64,000 bases of DNA from Rhodospirillaceae bacterium. Lineage in GTDB: Bacteria > Pseudomonadota > Alphaproteobacteria > UBA8366 > Aestuariispiraceae. The translations under genes were made by a program, and so were the position numbers. The stretch's first letter is position 1, and each line of letters starts with the position of its first letter. This document shows, piece after piece, positions 1 to 9,108 of the stretch. Location: contig PAQY01000002.1 in NCBI GenBank assembly GCA_002709955.1, positions 170,448 to 234,447 of the forward strand, given 5' to 3'. Below the pieces are notes generated by a model, which saw only the letters and a program-made list of their open reading frames with translations, did no database searches and was not told where the DNA came from.

Positions 1-2
1 AA

Positions 3-1166
3 ACACCCGATGGCTCATATCAGGGAACCGTGCTGCAAGTCCTGCCAGCCCTGGTGACCGGTGGTGTTGAACGGGGCACGATTGATGTCGCTGTTGCCCT
101 GAAAGCAGCTGGTTTCCGGGCGCTTGTCGCCTCATCCGGCGGCCCGATGACACGGGAACTGACGCGGGCTGGAATTGAACATATCGAATTGCCCCTGGCA
201 TCCAAAAGCTATTTCACGATGCGCCGCAATGCCGACCACCTGGCCCGTATCATCCGGGAACAGAAGGTCGACATCATTCATGCGCGCAGCCGCGCCCCGG
301 CCTGGAGCGCCTATTGGGCAGCACAGGAAACCAAGGCCCATTTCGTTACCACCTTTCACGGGACCTATAATTTCAGCAATCCCTTAAAGCGTTATTATAA
401 TTCCGTGATGACCAAGGCGGATCGGGTGATTGCGATCAGTGAATTCATTCGCCGTCATATCCAGGAACATTACCGGATGGATGGCACGAAAATCCGGGTA
501 ATCCATCGCGGCATCGATATCGATCTGTACTCTGGAGAAAATGTCTCCGCCGAGCGCTTGATCCGGTTGTCCGAGCGGTGGCGGCTGCCCGATGGGGTGC
601 CGGTCATCATGTTGCCGGGTCGCATGACGCGCTGGAAGGGTCAGACATTGTTGTTGCGCGCCCTATCGCAAATGTCGGTGCGCACGGTGCGCTGCTTGCT
701 GGTTGGGGATGCCCAGGGTCGCGACGGTTTCGTGCGGGAGGTTGAACAACTGGCAAAACGCCTGGGCGTCGATGGCGTTGTCCATGCGGTGGGGGGCTGT
801 GATGATATGCCCGCAGCCTTGAAACTGGCGGATATCGTCGTATCAGCTTCCACAGACCCGGAAGGGTTCGGGCGGGTCGCCGTTGAAGGGCAGGCCATGG
901 GCCGTGTGGTTGTCGCCCCCCGTCATGGTGCAGCGGTTGAGCAGATTGAAGACGGGCATAACGGGTTCCTGTTCCGTCCAGGCGATGCGTTTGATCTGGC
1001 GAACAAGCTGGATTACGCGCTGGAGATCGGGGCATCCCGGCGTCAGGAAATCGGCGCTGCGGGCATTGAAAATGCGCGCCAGAAGTTCACCAAACTGGGA
1101 ATGTGCGCGGCAACGCTGGATGTTTACTGTGAATTGCTGAAGGCCCCGGCGGCCAGTGCGGCCTGA
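3..1166 (+). CDS. Glycosyltransferase family 4 protein (5'-truncated by window edge)
   Basis: This is a GT-B fold retaining glycosyltransferase of the GT4 family, likely acting in cell-envelope polysaccharide or LPS synthesis. An N-terminal Rossmann half begins with LQVLPALVTGGVERG, the usual acceptor-side glycine-rich loop. The C-terminal half has VIMLPGRMTRWKGQ and, further on, DPEGFGRVAVEGQAMGR, the EX7E-type nucleotide-sugar site. The frame stays open to the left edge, and a GTG at 30 would start in the middle of the first beta strand, so the real start is probably outside the window. The next gene follows after 4 bases and is also a glycosyltransferase. The sugar donor and acceptor cannot be told. 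Confidence 0.88.
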   Translation, partial: TPDGSYQGTVLQVLPALVTGGVERGTIDVAVALKAAGFRALVASSGGPMTRELTRAGIEHIELPLASKSYFTMRRNADHLARIIREQKVDIIHARSRAPAWSAYWAAQETKAHFVTTFHGTYNFSNPLKRYYNSVMTKADRVIAISEFIRRHIQEHYRMDGTKIRVIHRGIDIDLYSGENVSAERLIRLSERWRLPDGVPVIMLPGRMTRWKGQTLLLRALSQMSVRTVRCLLVGDAQGRDGFVREVEQLAKRLGVDGVVHAVGGCDDMPAALKLADIVVSASTDPEGFGRVAVEGQAMGRVVVAPRHGAAVEQIEDGHNGFLFRPGDAFDLANKLDYALEIGASRRQEIGAAGIENARQKFTKLGMCAATLDVYCELLKAPAASAA

Positions 1167-1170
1167 TCGC

Positions 1171-2115
1171 ATGGTTTCCCTGCCGCAGAACCTGGATCGG
1201 GTTTTGGTCATCAAGCTGGGCGCCTTGGGGGATTTCGTTCAGGCGATGGGTCCTTTCCAGGCCATTCGTGCGGCCCTGCCACAGGCACAGATCACCCTGT
1301 TGACGACCAGGCCCTTCGTTGAATTGGCGACACTATCCGGCTGGTTTGATCAGGTTTGGACCGATCAGCGGCCCCGGTCGATTCCAGGCTATTGGGCCTT
1401 GCGACGGCAATTGCTGGCGGGACGGTTTGATATGATCTTTGATCTGCAAACCTCGGACCGGTCCGGCAATTATTGGCGTATGTTATGGCCGCACCGGCCC
1501 TTGATTTCCGGTATTGTGAAGGGCGCGTCCCATCCCCATGCCAATCCTGATCGCAATCAGATGCACACGCTGGAACGACAGCGCGATCAACTGGCCATGG
1601 CGGGAATTACGACGGTTCCTGCCCCCCATGTCGACTGGATGCAGGGTGACATCCAGGGCCTGAACATGCCCGACAGGTTTGGCCTGATCGTGCCGGGCGG
1701 GTCGGCGCATCGCCCGGACAAGCGTTGGCCGGCAGATCGTTTCGCCAGCCTGGCCCAGAACTGGGCGCAGGCGGGGCTGACGCCAGTGATTATCGGGACC
1801 AGGGCAGATTCAGACTGGACGTGCGTGGTTGCCCAGGCCTGTCCGCAGGCAATTGACCTGACCGGCCGGACGGAGCTTTTCCAACTGGCCAGCCTGTGTC
1901 GCCGGGCGGAGATTGCGGTGGGCAATGATACAGGCCCCATGCATCTGGCCGCTGTGGCAGGATGTCCCTGTCTGGTGCTGTATTCCAAGGCGTCTGATCC
2001 CGCGCTATGCGCCCAGAAAGGGCCGTCTGTGCGCCTGTTGCAGGTGGATGATCTGGGGGACCTGTCTGTCGCATCCGTAGTGGATCGACTGTCGGGCACC
2101 CTTGCCACCCGATAG
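1171..2115 (+). CDS. Glycosyltransferase family 9 (heptosyltransferase-like)
   Basis: The protein of 314 residues resembles ADP-heptose:LPS heptosyltransferases (GT9). It opens with RVLVIKLGALGDFVQAMGP, the family's N-terminal signature, and has a C-terminal donor site around IVPGGSAHRPDKRWP and the late GNDTGPMHLAAVAG motif. I chose the ATG at 1171. A GTG at 1156 would overlap the previous gene and adds residues not seen in the family. It probably forms an operon with the upstream GT4 gene and acts at the cytoplasmic face of the inner membrane in LPS core or related glycan assembly. The exact sugar is unknown. Confidence 0.88.
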   Translation: MVSLPQNLDRVLVIKLGALGDFVQAMGPFQAIRAALPQAQITLLTTRPFVELATLSGWFDQVWTDQRPRSIPGYWALRRQLLAGRFDMIFDLQTSDRSGNYWRMLWPHRPLISGIVKGASHPHANPDRNQMHTLERQRDQLAMAGITTVPAPHVDWMQGDIQGLNMPDRFGLIVPGGSAHRPDKRWPADRFASLAQNWAQAGLTPVIIGTRADSDWTCVVAQACPQAIDLTGRTELFQLASLCRRAEIAVGNDTGPMHLAAVAGCPCLVLYSKASDPALCAQKGPSVRLLQVDDLGDLSVASVVDRLSGTLATR

Positions 2116-2302
2116 AACTTGCGGTAAACCCCCGATCCTTGAAGAGTTTGAGCGATTGTCGACCCGCCGCCCGTTGTTGGGGCGAGGCGACAGTTGAAAC
2201 CAATGCGTGACAGGTTGTGGGACCGGCCCCTTCGGGCGCGATATACCCACGATCCGGAAGCGGTGCCCCGTTTAGTGGACGGGACCTGGAAGGAGAATTG
2301 AT

Positions 2303-4255
2303 ATGGTTGCTGTAACCCTCCCCGATGGCAGTGTGAAATCCTATCCGGGCGCGATTACCGCGCTGGATGTGGCAACAGATATTGGACCAGGCCTTGCCAA
2401 GGCGGCTATGCTGGCCCGTGTGGACGGGGTGGAATGGGACCTGAACCGCCCCATCGAAAAAGACGCCAAGCTGGAACTGATCCGGCGTCAGGACCCAGAG
2501 GCCCTGGAACTGATCCGCCACGATGCCGCCCATGTGCTGGCAATGGCTGTGCAGGAACTATTCCCCGGCACACAGATCACCTTTGGCCCGTCAACGGAAG
2601 ACGGCTTCTATTACGATTTCCATCGCGAACAGCCTTTTTCGACCGAAGATTTCGCGGCGATTGAAGCGCGCATGCAGGATATTGTGGATCGTGATGTCCC
2701 AATCGTGCGCGAAGTCTGGACCCGCGATGATGTCGCCAAATTCTTTAAGGAAAAGGGCGAAAGCTTTAAGGCTGAATGGGTCTATGAACTGCCGGCCGAT
2801 GATGAAATCAGCATGTACCGTCAGGGCGACTGGATCGATTTGTGCCGGGGGCCGCATCTGCCCTCCACGGGTCGTCTGGGCAAGGCCTTCAAGCTGTTGC
2901 GCCTGGCGGGTGCCTACTGGCGCGGTGACGCGAATAATCCCCAGCTTCAGCGTATCTATGGCACCGCCTGGCGCGATGAGAAGGAACTGAAGGCCCATCT
3001 GACGCGGATTGAGGAAGCAGAAAAGCGCGATCACCGCAAATTGGGCCGGGAACTGGACCTGTTCCATCTGCAGGAAGAAGCGCGGGGCTCTATCTTCTGG
3101 CATCCAAAGGGCTGGGCGGTCTATCGCGCCTGTGAACGCTATATGCGTGCACGGCTGGAAGCGGCTGATTATGTCGAAGTCAAAACGCCGCAATTGGTAG
3201 ATCGTGTCCTGTGGGAAAAATCCGGCCACTGGGAGAAATTCCGCGAGCATATGTTCATCGCAGAGGTGGACGAGGTCGATCATGACAGCGATTCAGGCCA
3301 GAACCGCCGTATGCTGGCGCTGAAGCCCATGAATTGCCCCGGCCATGTGCAGATTTTCAAACAGGGCATCAAATCCTATCGCGAATTGCCATTGCGTATG
3401 GCGGAATTTGGGTCCTGCCATCGCTACGAACCGTCCGGTGCCTTGCACGGCATCATGCGGGTGCGGGCCTTTACGCAGGACGATGCGCATATCTTCTGTA
3501 CCGAAGATCAGATCGAATCAGAAACGCGCGAATTCATTGATCTGTTGTCATCGATTTATCGCGATTTCGGGTTTGAGGAATTTACGATCAAATTTTCAGA
3601 CCGCCCTGACGTGCGCGCTGGATCCGATGAAACCTGGGATAAGGCAGAAGCCGCCCTGAAATCCGCAACCGAAGCGGCAGGGGCAAGCTATACGCTGAAT
3701 CCAGGGGAGGGCGCGTTCTATGGCCCGAAGCTGGAATTCGTGCTGCGCGACGCCATCGGGCGCGATTGGCAATGCGGCACGCTGCAGGTTGACTTTGTTC
3801 TGCCGGAGCGTTTGGACGCCACCTATATGGCAGAAGACGGCAATCGCTATCGCCCCGTTATGCTGCATCGGGCGATTCTGGGGTCGTTTGAGCGGTTCAT
3901 CGGGATTTTGATCGAACAATATTCCGGCAAGTTTCCGATCTGGTTGGCCCCGGTGCAGGTGTCGGTTGCCACCATTACCAATGATGCCGATGATTATGCC
4001 CAAGCGGTGCTGGCGAAGCTGAAAGCCGCAGGATTGCGGGCACAGGCCGATACGCGGAACGAAAAAATCAATCTGAAAATCCGTGAATTATCGATGCAGA
4101 AAATCCCCGCCGTGCTGGTGGTTGGCAAGCGGGAACAGGAAGAAGGAACGGTTGCCCTGCGACGACTTGGCGGGAAGGATCAGGAAATCCTTGCGCTTGA
4201 CGAGGCAATCCATATCCTAGAGGAAGAAGCGCGGATGCCGACTGGTACAGCCTGA
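2303..4255 (+). CDS. thrS: Threonine--tRNA ligase
   Basis: ThrRS charges tRNA-Thr in the cytoplasm. The 650-residue protein has the full order: N-terminal TGS domain (about 1-62), the second editing domain with [16 protein letters not shown], then the class II catalytic core. The zinc ligands are visible in [10 protein letters not shown] (Cys), [17 protein letters not shown] (His in the ALHG context) and [10 protein letters not shown] (His). A C-terminal anticodon-binding domain follows. The ATG at 2303 is preceded by AAGGAG at good distance. The 187-bp upstream stretch has no gene that I can see. thrS followed by infC is a common bacterial order. Confidence 0.97.
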   Translation: MVAVTLPDGSVKSYPGAITALDVATDIGPGLAKAAMLARVDGVEWDLNRPIEKDAKLELIRRQDPEALELIRHDAAHVLAMAVQELFPGTQITFGPSTEDGFYYDFHREQPFSTEDFAAIEARMQDIVDRDVPIVREVWTRDDVAKFFKEKGESFKAEWVYELPADDEISMYRQGDWIDLCRGPHLPSTGRLGKAFKLLRLAGAYWRGDANNPQLQRIYGTAWRDEKELKAHLTRIEEAEKRDHRKLGRELDLFHLQEEARGSIFWHPKGWAVYRACERYMRARLEAADYVEVKTPQLVDRVLWEKSGHWEKFREHMFIAEVDEVDHDSDSGQNRRMLALKPMNCPGHVQIFKQGIKSYRELPLRMAEFGSCHRYEPSGALHGIMRVRAFTQDDAHIFCTEDQIESETREFIDLLSSIYRDFGFEEFTIKFSDRPDVRAGSDETWDKAEAALKSATEAAGASYTLNPGEGAFYGPKLEFVLRDAIGRDWQCGTLQVDFVLPERLDATYMAEDGNRYRPVMLHRAILGSFERFIGILIEQYSGKFPIWLAPVQVSVATITNDADDYAQAVLAKLKAAGLRAQADTRNEKINLKIRELSMQKIPAVLVVGKREQEEGTVALRRLGGKDQEILALDEAIHILEEEARMPTGTA

Positions 4256-4287
4256 TGGGTGGTATTGGTCCGGTATGCGTTGCTTGT

Positions 4288-4310
4288 TCAGCCTTGGGCT
4301 GAGATTTTTG
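4288..4310 (+). terminator. Short hairpin plus T-run between thrS and infC
   Basis: A 6-bp stem TCAGCC/GGCTGA with a 3-nt loop (4288-4302) is followed by GATTTTTG. It lies 33 bases after thrS and 39 bases before the proposed infC start. It could be a weak terminator, or an attenuator that separates thrS expression from infC expression. The stem is short, so this is tentative. Confidence 0.35.
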
Positions 4311-4348
4311 TAACAACAGCGACCGATAGACAGGTCGAGGAGGCTCCA

Positions 4349-4885
4349 ATACGCAGACCCCACTATGCCCCCCCCGGAACTAAGGAGGGCCCCCGCGTGA
4401 ATGAGGAAATCACAGCGCGGGAAATACGCGCAATCGGCGCAGAAGGCGAACAGATCGGTGTGATCACACCGGAAGAAGGCATCCGCTTGGCTGCTGAGGC
4501 AGGCTTGGATTTTGTGGAAATTTCCCCAAATGCTGAACCACCCGTCTGCAAATTTCTGGATTACGGAAAATTCAAATACGAGTCTCAGAAGCGAAAGAAT
4601 GAGGCCCGTAAGAAGCAGAAGGTTATTGAGGTCAAGGAAATCAAATTCCGACCCAATATTGAGCAGCATGACTATGAAGTCAAAATGCGCTCCCTGAATA
4701 AATTCATCGACGAGGGTGATAAGGTCAAAGTAACGCTGCGTTTCCGCGGACGTGAAATGGCGCACCAAAATCTGGGTCTGGACGTCCTGAACCGCGTTAA
4801 GGCGGAAATGGAAGAAAAGACCAAGGTTGAAATGCACCCCAATCTTGAAGGACGCCAGATGGTGATGGTGTTGGCACCACGTTAA
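4349..4885 (+). CDS. infC: Translation initiation factor IF-3 with apparent ATA start
   Basis: IF-3 binds the 30S subunit, prevents 50S joining and proofreads start-codon choice. The protein has both domains: the N-terminal GPRVNEEI and [20 protein letters not shown], and the C-terminal KEIKFRPNI and [13 protein letters not shown]. Rhizobial IF-3 proteins begin with an (M)RRP...GPR pattern, and here the matching IRRP begins at an ATA codon at 4349. This codon is preceded at 5 bases by a strong GAGGAGG (4337-4343). The resulting length of 178 residues is normal for IF-3. No ATG in frame gives a normal N-terminus, and a GTG at 4397 would cut off conserved residues. Rare infC start codons are known to support autoregulation. 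The usual rpmI-rplT genes do not follow. Confidence 0.93.
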   Translation: MRRPHYAPPGTKEGPRVNEEITAREIRAIGAEGEQIGVITPEEGIRLAAEAGLDFVEISPNAEPPVCKFLDYGKFKYESQKRKNEARKKQKVIEVKEIKFRPNIEQHDYEVKMRSLNKFIDEGDKVKVTLRFRGREMAHQNLGLDVLNRVKAEMEEKTKVEMHPNLEGRQMVMVLAPR

Positions 4886-4924
4886 GGGGCCGACTCGTCA
4901 CAGCTTGTGCAGTCTAGGACTTTA

Positions 4925-4962
4925 GAGGCGGCCCACCCAATAGGGGGGCCGCCTCTTTGCAT
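4925..4962 (+). terminator. Rho-independent terminator after infC
   Basis: A 9-bp perfect stem GAGGCGGCC (4925-4933) pairs with GGCCGCCTC (4947-4955) and is followed by a T-rich tail (TTTGCATTTT). It lies 40 bases after the infC stop and would end the thrS/infC transcript. Confidence 0.8.
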
Positions 4963-5144
4963 TTTGCCGGGGGAAGGGCCCGTGCTGCTTGCATAACGTT
5001 ACTGTCGCTTGCATGAAGTGAGGCTGATTCTGTGCTGATATTGAAAACTTCGGATTGAAGACTCGTCCCGAAACGGTCACATTGTCGGCTATTGATTAGG
5101 GGCAATAGAGGCGGCAACAAATCCGCCCGATACAGGTTGGCTAT

Positions 5145-5930
5145 ATGATTAGGACGGAGCACGTCGTTAAGCGATTTGGCGGGATCACCGCCGTCGATGA
5201 TGTCAGCCTGTCAATTGATAAGGGCAGCATTACCGGGTTGGTCGGGCCGAATGGCGCGGGAAAGACCACGTTTTTCAATCTGATCGCGGGACGGTTTCCC
5301 CCCTCATCGGGTAAAATCTTTCTGGATGGGGAAGACGTGACCGGGCTTGCACCGCATGACCTTTTCGGGAAGGGCTTGTTGCGGACCTTCCAGATTGCCC
5401 ATGAATTCACCCATCTGACCGTTCGGGAAAACCTGATGACGGTACCCCCGGATCAAGCGGGGGAGACCTTGTGGAAAGCCTGGTTTATGCCCGGTCAGGT
5501 GCGCCGCCAGGAAAAAGAAGTGGCTGCCCGTGCGGATGAGGTGATTGAGTTCCTGAATCTGACCCATATCGCCGACGAATTGGCGGGAAATCTATCTGGC
5601 GGCCAAAAGAAGCTGCTGGAGCTGGGCCGCACCATGATGGTTGATGCGAAAGTCGTCCTGTTGGATGAGGTTGGGGCCGGGGTCAATCGAACCCTATTGA
5701 ACGAGATCGGGGATGCAATCCTGCGCCTGAATAAGGAGCGGGGCTATACCTTCTGTATGATTGAACACGACATGGATTTCATCGGACGGCTGTGCGACCC
5801 GGTGATCGTTATGGCCGAAGGCCGGTTGCTGGCATCCGGGACCGTTGATGAAATCAAATCCAATGAAACAGTGATTGAGGCCTATCTGGGCGCTGGACGG
5901 GACCGCGCGGCGGAAAGGGCCAAGGCATGA
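5145..5930 (+). CDS. livG: Branched-chain amino acid ABC transporter ATP-binding protein (LivG-type)
   Basis: This is one of two ATPase subunits of a LivFGHMJ-type importer. Walker A is GPNGAGKTT (residues 34-42), the ABC signature LSGGQ is at 150-154 and Walker B VVLLDE is at about 170-175. After Walker B the protein reads VGAG where most homologues have P(A/T)AG. Length (261) is typical of LivG. It is the first gene of a five-gene operon: livF overlaps it by 4 bases. The substrate cannot be fixed; branched-chain amino acids, other amides or urea-like solutes are possible for this HAAT family. Confidence 0.9.
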   Translation: MIRTEHVVKRFGGITAVDDVSLSIDKGSITGLVGPNGAGKTTFFNLIAGRFPPSSGKIFLDGEDVTGLAPHDLFGKGLLRTFQIAHEFTHLTVRENLMTVPPDQAGETLWKAWFMPGQVRRQEKEVAARADEVIEFLNLTHIADELAGNLSGGQKKLLELGRTMMVDAKVVLLDEVGAGVNRTLLNEIGDAILRLNKERGYTFCMIEHDMDFIGRLCDPVIVMAEGRLLASGTVDEIKSNETVIEAYLGAGRDRAAERAKA

Positions 5931-6631
5931 GCTTTCTGATTGGTAAGGATATGCGCGGTGGTTATGGCGGGGCGGATATCCTGAATGGCTGTACCATTGG
6001 GGTTGATAAGGGCCAGATTGCCGTTGTCGTCGGGCCCAACGGGGCCGGGAAATCCACGGCCATGAAGGCCCTGTTTGGCATGTTGAGCCTGCGGGCTGGC
6101 AGTGTGACCCTGGATGGTCGGGATATCACATCCATGTCGCCGCAAGACCGGGTGGCCTGTGATATGGCCTTTGTGCCCCAGACCAATAATGTTTTTGCAG
6201 GCATGACGGTGGAGGAAAACCTGGAAATGGGCGCTTATCTGCGCCGGGATGATTTCTCCGACACGATGGCGGAAGTGTTTGATCTGTTCCCCATCTTGAA
6301 GGAAAAACGCCGCCAGTTCGCCGGTGAATTGTCGGGGGGACAGCGCCAGCAGGTTGCGGTCGGGCGCGCCCTTATGACCCAGCCCAGTGTCCTGATGCTG
6401 GATGAACCCACGGCGGGGGTTTCGCCAATCGTGATGGATGAATTGTTCGATCGGGTCATCGCGATCAAGAAAACCGGTATTGCCGTCCTGATTGTCGAAC
6501 AGAATGCGCGTCAGGCGCTGGAAATTGCTGATATCGGCTATGTTCTGGTATCGGGGGAGAACCGCTTCACCGATACGGGTGAGGCGCTGATGGCGGATCC
6601 CGAAGTCCGCAAATCCTTTCTGGGGGGCTAG
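5927..6631 (+). CDS. livF: Branched-chain amino acid ABC transporter ATP-binding protein (LivF-type)
   Basis: This is the second ATPase of the importer, with 234 residues, the usual LivF length. Walker A GPNGAGKST is at 36-44, the signature LSGGQRQQ begins at 135 and Walker B VLMLDEP is at 155-161. Its ATG overlaps the livG stop (ATGA), so translation is probably coupled. It pairs with LivG beneath the LivH/LivM permease in the inner membrane. Confidence 0.9.
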   Translation: MSFLIGKDMRGGYGGADILNGCTIGVDKGQIAVVVGPNGAGKSTAMKALFGMLSLRAGSVTLDGRDITSMSPQDRVACDMAFVPQTNNVFAGMTVEENLEMGAYLRRDDFSDTMAEVFDLFPILKEKRRQFAGELSGGQRQQVAVGRALMTQPSVLMLDEPTAGVSPIVMDELFDRVIAIKKTGIAVLIVEQNARQALEIADIGYVLVSGENRFTDTGEALMADPEVRKSFLGG

Positions 6632-6636
6632 GGGCG

Positions 6637-7647
6637 ATGGAACTGCTGAACATGTTCGCCCTTATGTCGAATTTTGTATTCGTCCCGGCCCTGACCTATG
6701 GGTCGCAGCTGGCGCTGGGGGCTTTGGGGATCACGCTGGTCTTTGGTGTATTGCGGTTTGCCAATTTTGCCCATGGTGACCTGATGGCGTTTGGAACCAT
6801 GGGGGTCGTGTTGATCACCTATTGGCTGCAGGCGCACGGGATTGGCATTGATCCGCTGCCAACGGCGCTGTTGGCGTTGCCTTTTGGCATTGCCCTGGCG
6901 GTTGGGGCCAGTCTGTTGATCGACCGAACCGTTTATCGTTTCTATCGAAAGCGACGGGCTGCGCCGGTTATTCTGGTCGTGGCGTCTGTTGGCGTGATGT
7001 ATGTCCTGAACGGATTGACGCGATTTGTCATCGGGGCGGAGGATCAGCGGTTCTTTGATGGCGCGCGGTTCCTGATTTCTGCGGGCGATTTTAAGGATCT
7101 TACCGGTCTGGACGAGGGCGTTACAATCAAGCTGACCCAGGCCCTGACCGTTGTTGTTGCGGTTCTGATGGTGGCCGCCCTGTTCTGGTTTTTGCAGAAA
7201 ACCCGCACGGGCAAGGCCATGCGGGCCTATTCCGATAATGAGGATCTGGCCCTGTTATCGGGCATCAGCCCGGATCGGGTTGTGGCGGTGACATGGATCA
7301 TTGCCGCTGTTTTGGCGACGGTTGCAGGCACGCTGTATGGTCTGGACAAAAGCTTTAAGCCCTTTGTGTATTTTCAATTGATCCTGCCCATGTTCGCAGC
7401 CGCCATTGTCGGCGGTATCGGGCAACCGATCGGTGCGATCATCGGGGCCTATGTCGTCGCGTTTTCTGAGGTTATGCTGACTTATGCCTATAAGCGGGCA
7501 CTGATGTATATCGGACCGGAAGGATGGGGGCCTGAGGGCCTGATGCAGATCCTGTCGACCGAATATAAGTTTGCGATATCCTTCCTGATTCTGGTCTTTG
7601 TTCTCTTGGTGCGACCGACAGGGATATTTCGGGGGAAGGTGATATGA
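6637..7647 (+). CDS. livH: Branched-chain amino acid ABC transporter permease (LivH-type)
   Basis: This inner-membrane permease subunit has 336 residues and many hydrophobic segments. The conserved LivH start region is LTYGSQLALGALGITLVFGV followed by LRFANFAHGDLMA. The late GGIGQPIGAIIGA segment marks the ATPase-contacting loop. It starts 5 bases after livF, and livM overlaps its end by 4 bases. It would form the heteromeric channel with LivM. Confidence 0.9.
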   Translation: MELLNMFALMSNFVFVPALTYGSQLALGALGITLVFGVLRFANFAHGDLMAFGTMGVVLITYWLQAHGIGIDPLPTALLALPFGIALAVGASLLIDRTVYRFYRKRRAAPVILVVASVGVMYVLNGLTRFVIGAEDQRFFDGARFLISAGDFKDLTGLDEGVTIKLTQALTVVVAVLMVAALFWFLQKTRTGKAMRAYSDNEDLALLSGISPDRVVAVTWIIAAVLATVAGTLYGLDKSFKPFVYFQLILPMFAAAIVGGIGQPIGAIIGAYVVAFSEVMLTYAYKRALMYIGPEGWGPEGLMQILSTEYKFAISFLILVFVLLVRPTGIFRGKVI

Positions 7648-9017
7648 GCGCGATCCTGACACGAACCCGTCTGGCCTATTTGGGCATTATCGTGTTGCTG
7701 CTGTTGGTTGGTGTGTTCCAATCCTGGTCGGTTGCGCTGGTCATGATCAATCTGTGTCTGATTTCCGCTGTCATGGCCCTGGGGGTGAATATTCAATGGG
7801 GATATGCGGGCCTGTTCAGTGCAGGAACGGTGGGCTTCGTTGCGCTAGGTGGCCTGGCGGGGGTTCTGATTTCTGAAGCGCCGGTGATCGAAGCCTGGGA
7901 TGTCGGCGGGGCCGGGCTGATCTATTCCGTGGCGACATTGGCGGCGCTGATTGCAGCCATATTTATCATCATGTCGGTTATGAAGCCTGGAACGGCGCGG
8001 CGTATCGTTATGACATGTGTCATTCTGGGGGGATATTTCGCCGTCCGATATTTCTTTGATCCCGCCACAGATGCGATTGAAGGGGTTAATCCCTCTGCAC
8101 AGGGATTTCTGGGGGGCTTAGGCCTGCCAATCCTTTTGTCCTGGCCCGTCGGGGGCCTGTTGGCAGCCCTGGTCGCCTGGGGCATTGGTAAGGTTGCGCT
8201 GGGATTACGATCAGACTATCTGGCCATTGCAACGCTGGGCATTGCTGAAATCGTGATTGCGGTGATCAAGAATGAAGACTGGCTGGCCCGGGGTGTTAAG
8301 AATGTCAGCGGCCTGGCCCGCCCCATGCCCAAGGAAATCGCATTACAGGAATCCCCGGAATTCATCGGATGGATTGAATGGCTGCATTCTGGCGCATTAA
8401 GTACCGTCACGGGCGATGAACGTATCCAGATGCTGCGGGACTTTGCGCAGCAGGATGCCGGAACTTTCGTGAAGCTGATTTACATGCTGTTGTTTACCGT
8501 CGTGCTGCTGATCCTGTTTGCATTGGCACAACGGGCGCTGAATTCCCCCTGGGGCCGGATGATGCGGGCGATCCGCGATAACGAGGTCGCGGCGGAAGCC
8601 ATGGGCAAGAATGTCACCAAGCGGCATTTACAGACCTTCATTCTGGGATCTGCCGTGGTCGGGATTGCAGGCGCGATGCTGACCACCCTGGACGGGCAAT
8701 TCACGCCGGGCACCTATAACCCGTTGCGCTTTACGTTCCTGGTCTGGGTGATGGTGATTGTCGGCGGATCGGGCAACAATCATGGTTCTGTGATTGGCGG
8801 CTTCCTGATCTGGTTCGCCTGGGTTCAGGCGGAACCGGCTGGCATATTGTTGATGGACGGGTTGACCTTTTTCATGGCCCCGGACAATCCGGTACGGTTG
8901 CATTTGCTGGATGCGGCGGCACAGATGCGTCCCCTTCTGATGGGGCTTGTGCTGTTGCTTGCAATGCGGTTCAGTCCTAAAGGAATATTGCCAGAGCCGA
9001 TCCGCACAGCGCGGTAA
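7644..9017 (+). CDS. livM: Branched-chain amino acid ABC transporter permease (LivM-type)
   Basis: This is the second permease of the importer, with 457 residues. The family signature LGVNIQWGYAGLFSAGTVGF lies near the N-terminus, and the late WVMVIVGGSGNNHGSVIGG corresponds to the EAA-like loop. It is longer than the roughly 320-residue E. coli LivM core proteins. The extra length comes from hydrophobic insertions near residues 80-130 and 240-270, as seen in some alphaproteobacterial LivM proteins. It is translationally coupled to livH through an ATGA overlap. Confidence 0.88.
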   Translation: MSAILTRTRLAYLGIIVLLLLVGVFQSWSVALVMINLCLISAVMALGVNIQWGYAGLFSAGTVGFVALGGLAGVLISEAPVIEAWDVGGAGLIYSVATLAALIAAIFIIMSVMKPGTARRIVMTCVILGGYFAVRYFFDPATDAIEGVNPSAQGFLGGLGLPILLSWPVGGLLAALVAWGIGKVALGLRSDYLAIATLGIAEIVIAVIKNEDWLARGVKNVSGLARPMPKEIALQESPEFIGWIEWLHSGALSTVTGDERIQMLRDFAQQDAGTFVKLIYMLLFTVVLLILFALAQRALNSPWGRMMRAIRDNEVAAEAMGKNVTKRHLQTFILGSAVVGIAGAMLTTLDGQFTPGTYNPLRFTFLVWVMVIVGGSGNNHGSVIGGFLIWFAWVQAEPAGILLMDGLTFFMAPDNPVRLHLLDAAAQMRPLLMGLVLLLAMRFSPKGILPEPIRTAR

Positions 9018-9108
9018 CTGGCCTGGCCAGCGGGGGCATTCCAGCCCCTGGAAAGAGATAATGGAACGCTGCCTCATTGGGGGGTAGTGCATTATGGGAG
9101 TGGTAGAC

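Noticed and set aside
607-1035. Long minus-strand open frame inside the GT4 gene
   Set aside because: It is antisense to a well-supported glycosyltransferase; the translation is rich in Pro, Arg and His as expected for a shadow frame.
2116-2302. Possible T-box or other riboswitch ahead of thrS
   Set aside because: No T-box motif or antiterminator-terminator pair could be seen, and T-boxes are not expected in Alphaproteobacteria.
4397-4885. GTG at 4397 as the infC start
   Set aside because: It would remove the GPRV segment that is conserved in IF-3 and lacks the strong ribosome-binding site that precedes the ATA at 4349.
4981-5030. Direct repeat GCTTGCAT (two copies, 23 bases apart) upstream of livG
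   Set aside because: Only two short copies, with no promoter element placed convincingly around them; chance is a sufficient explanation.
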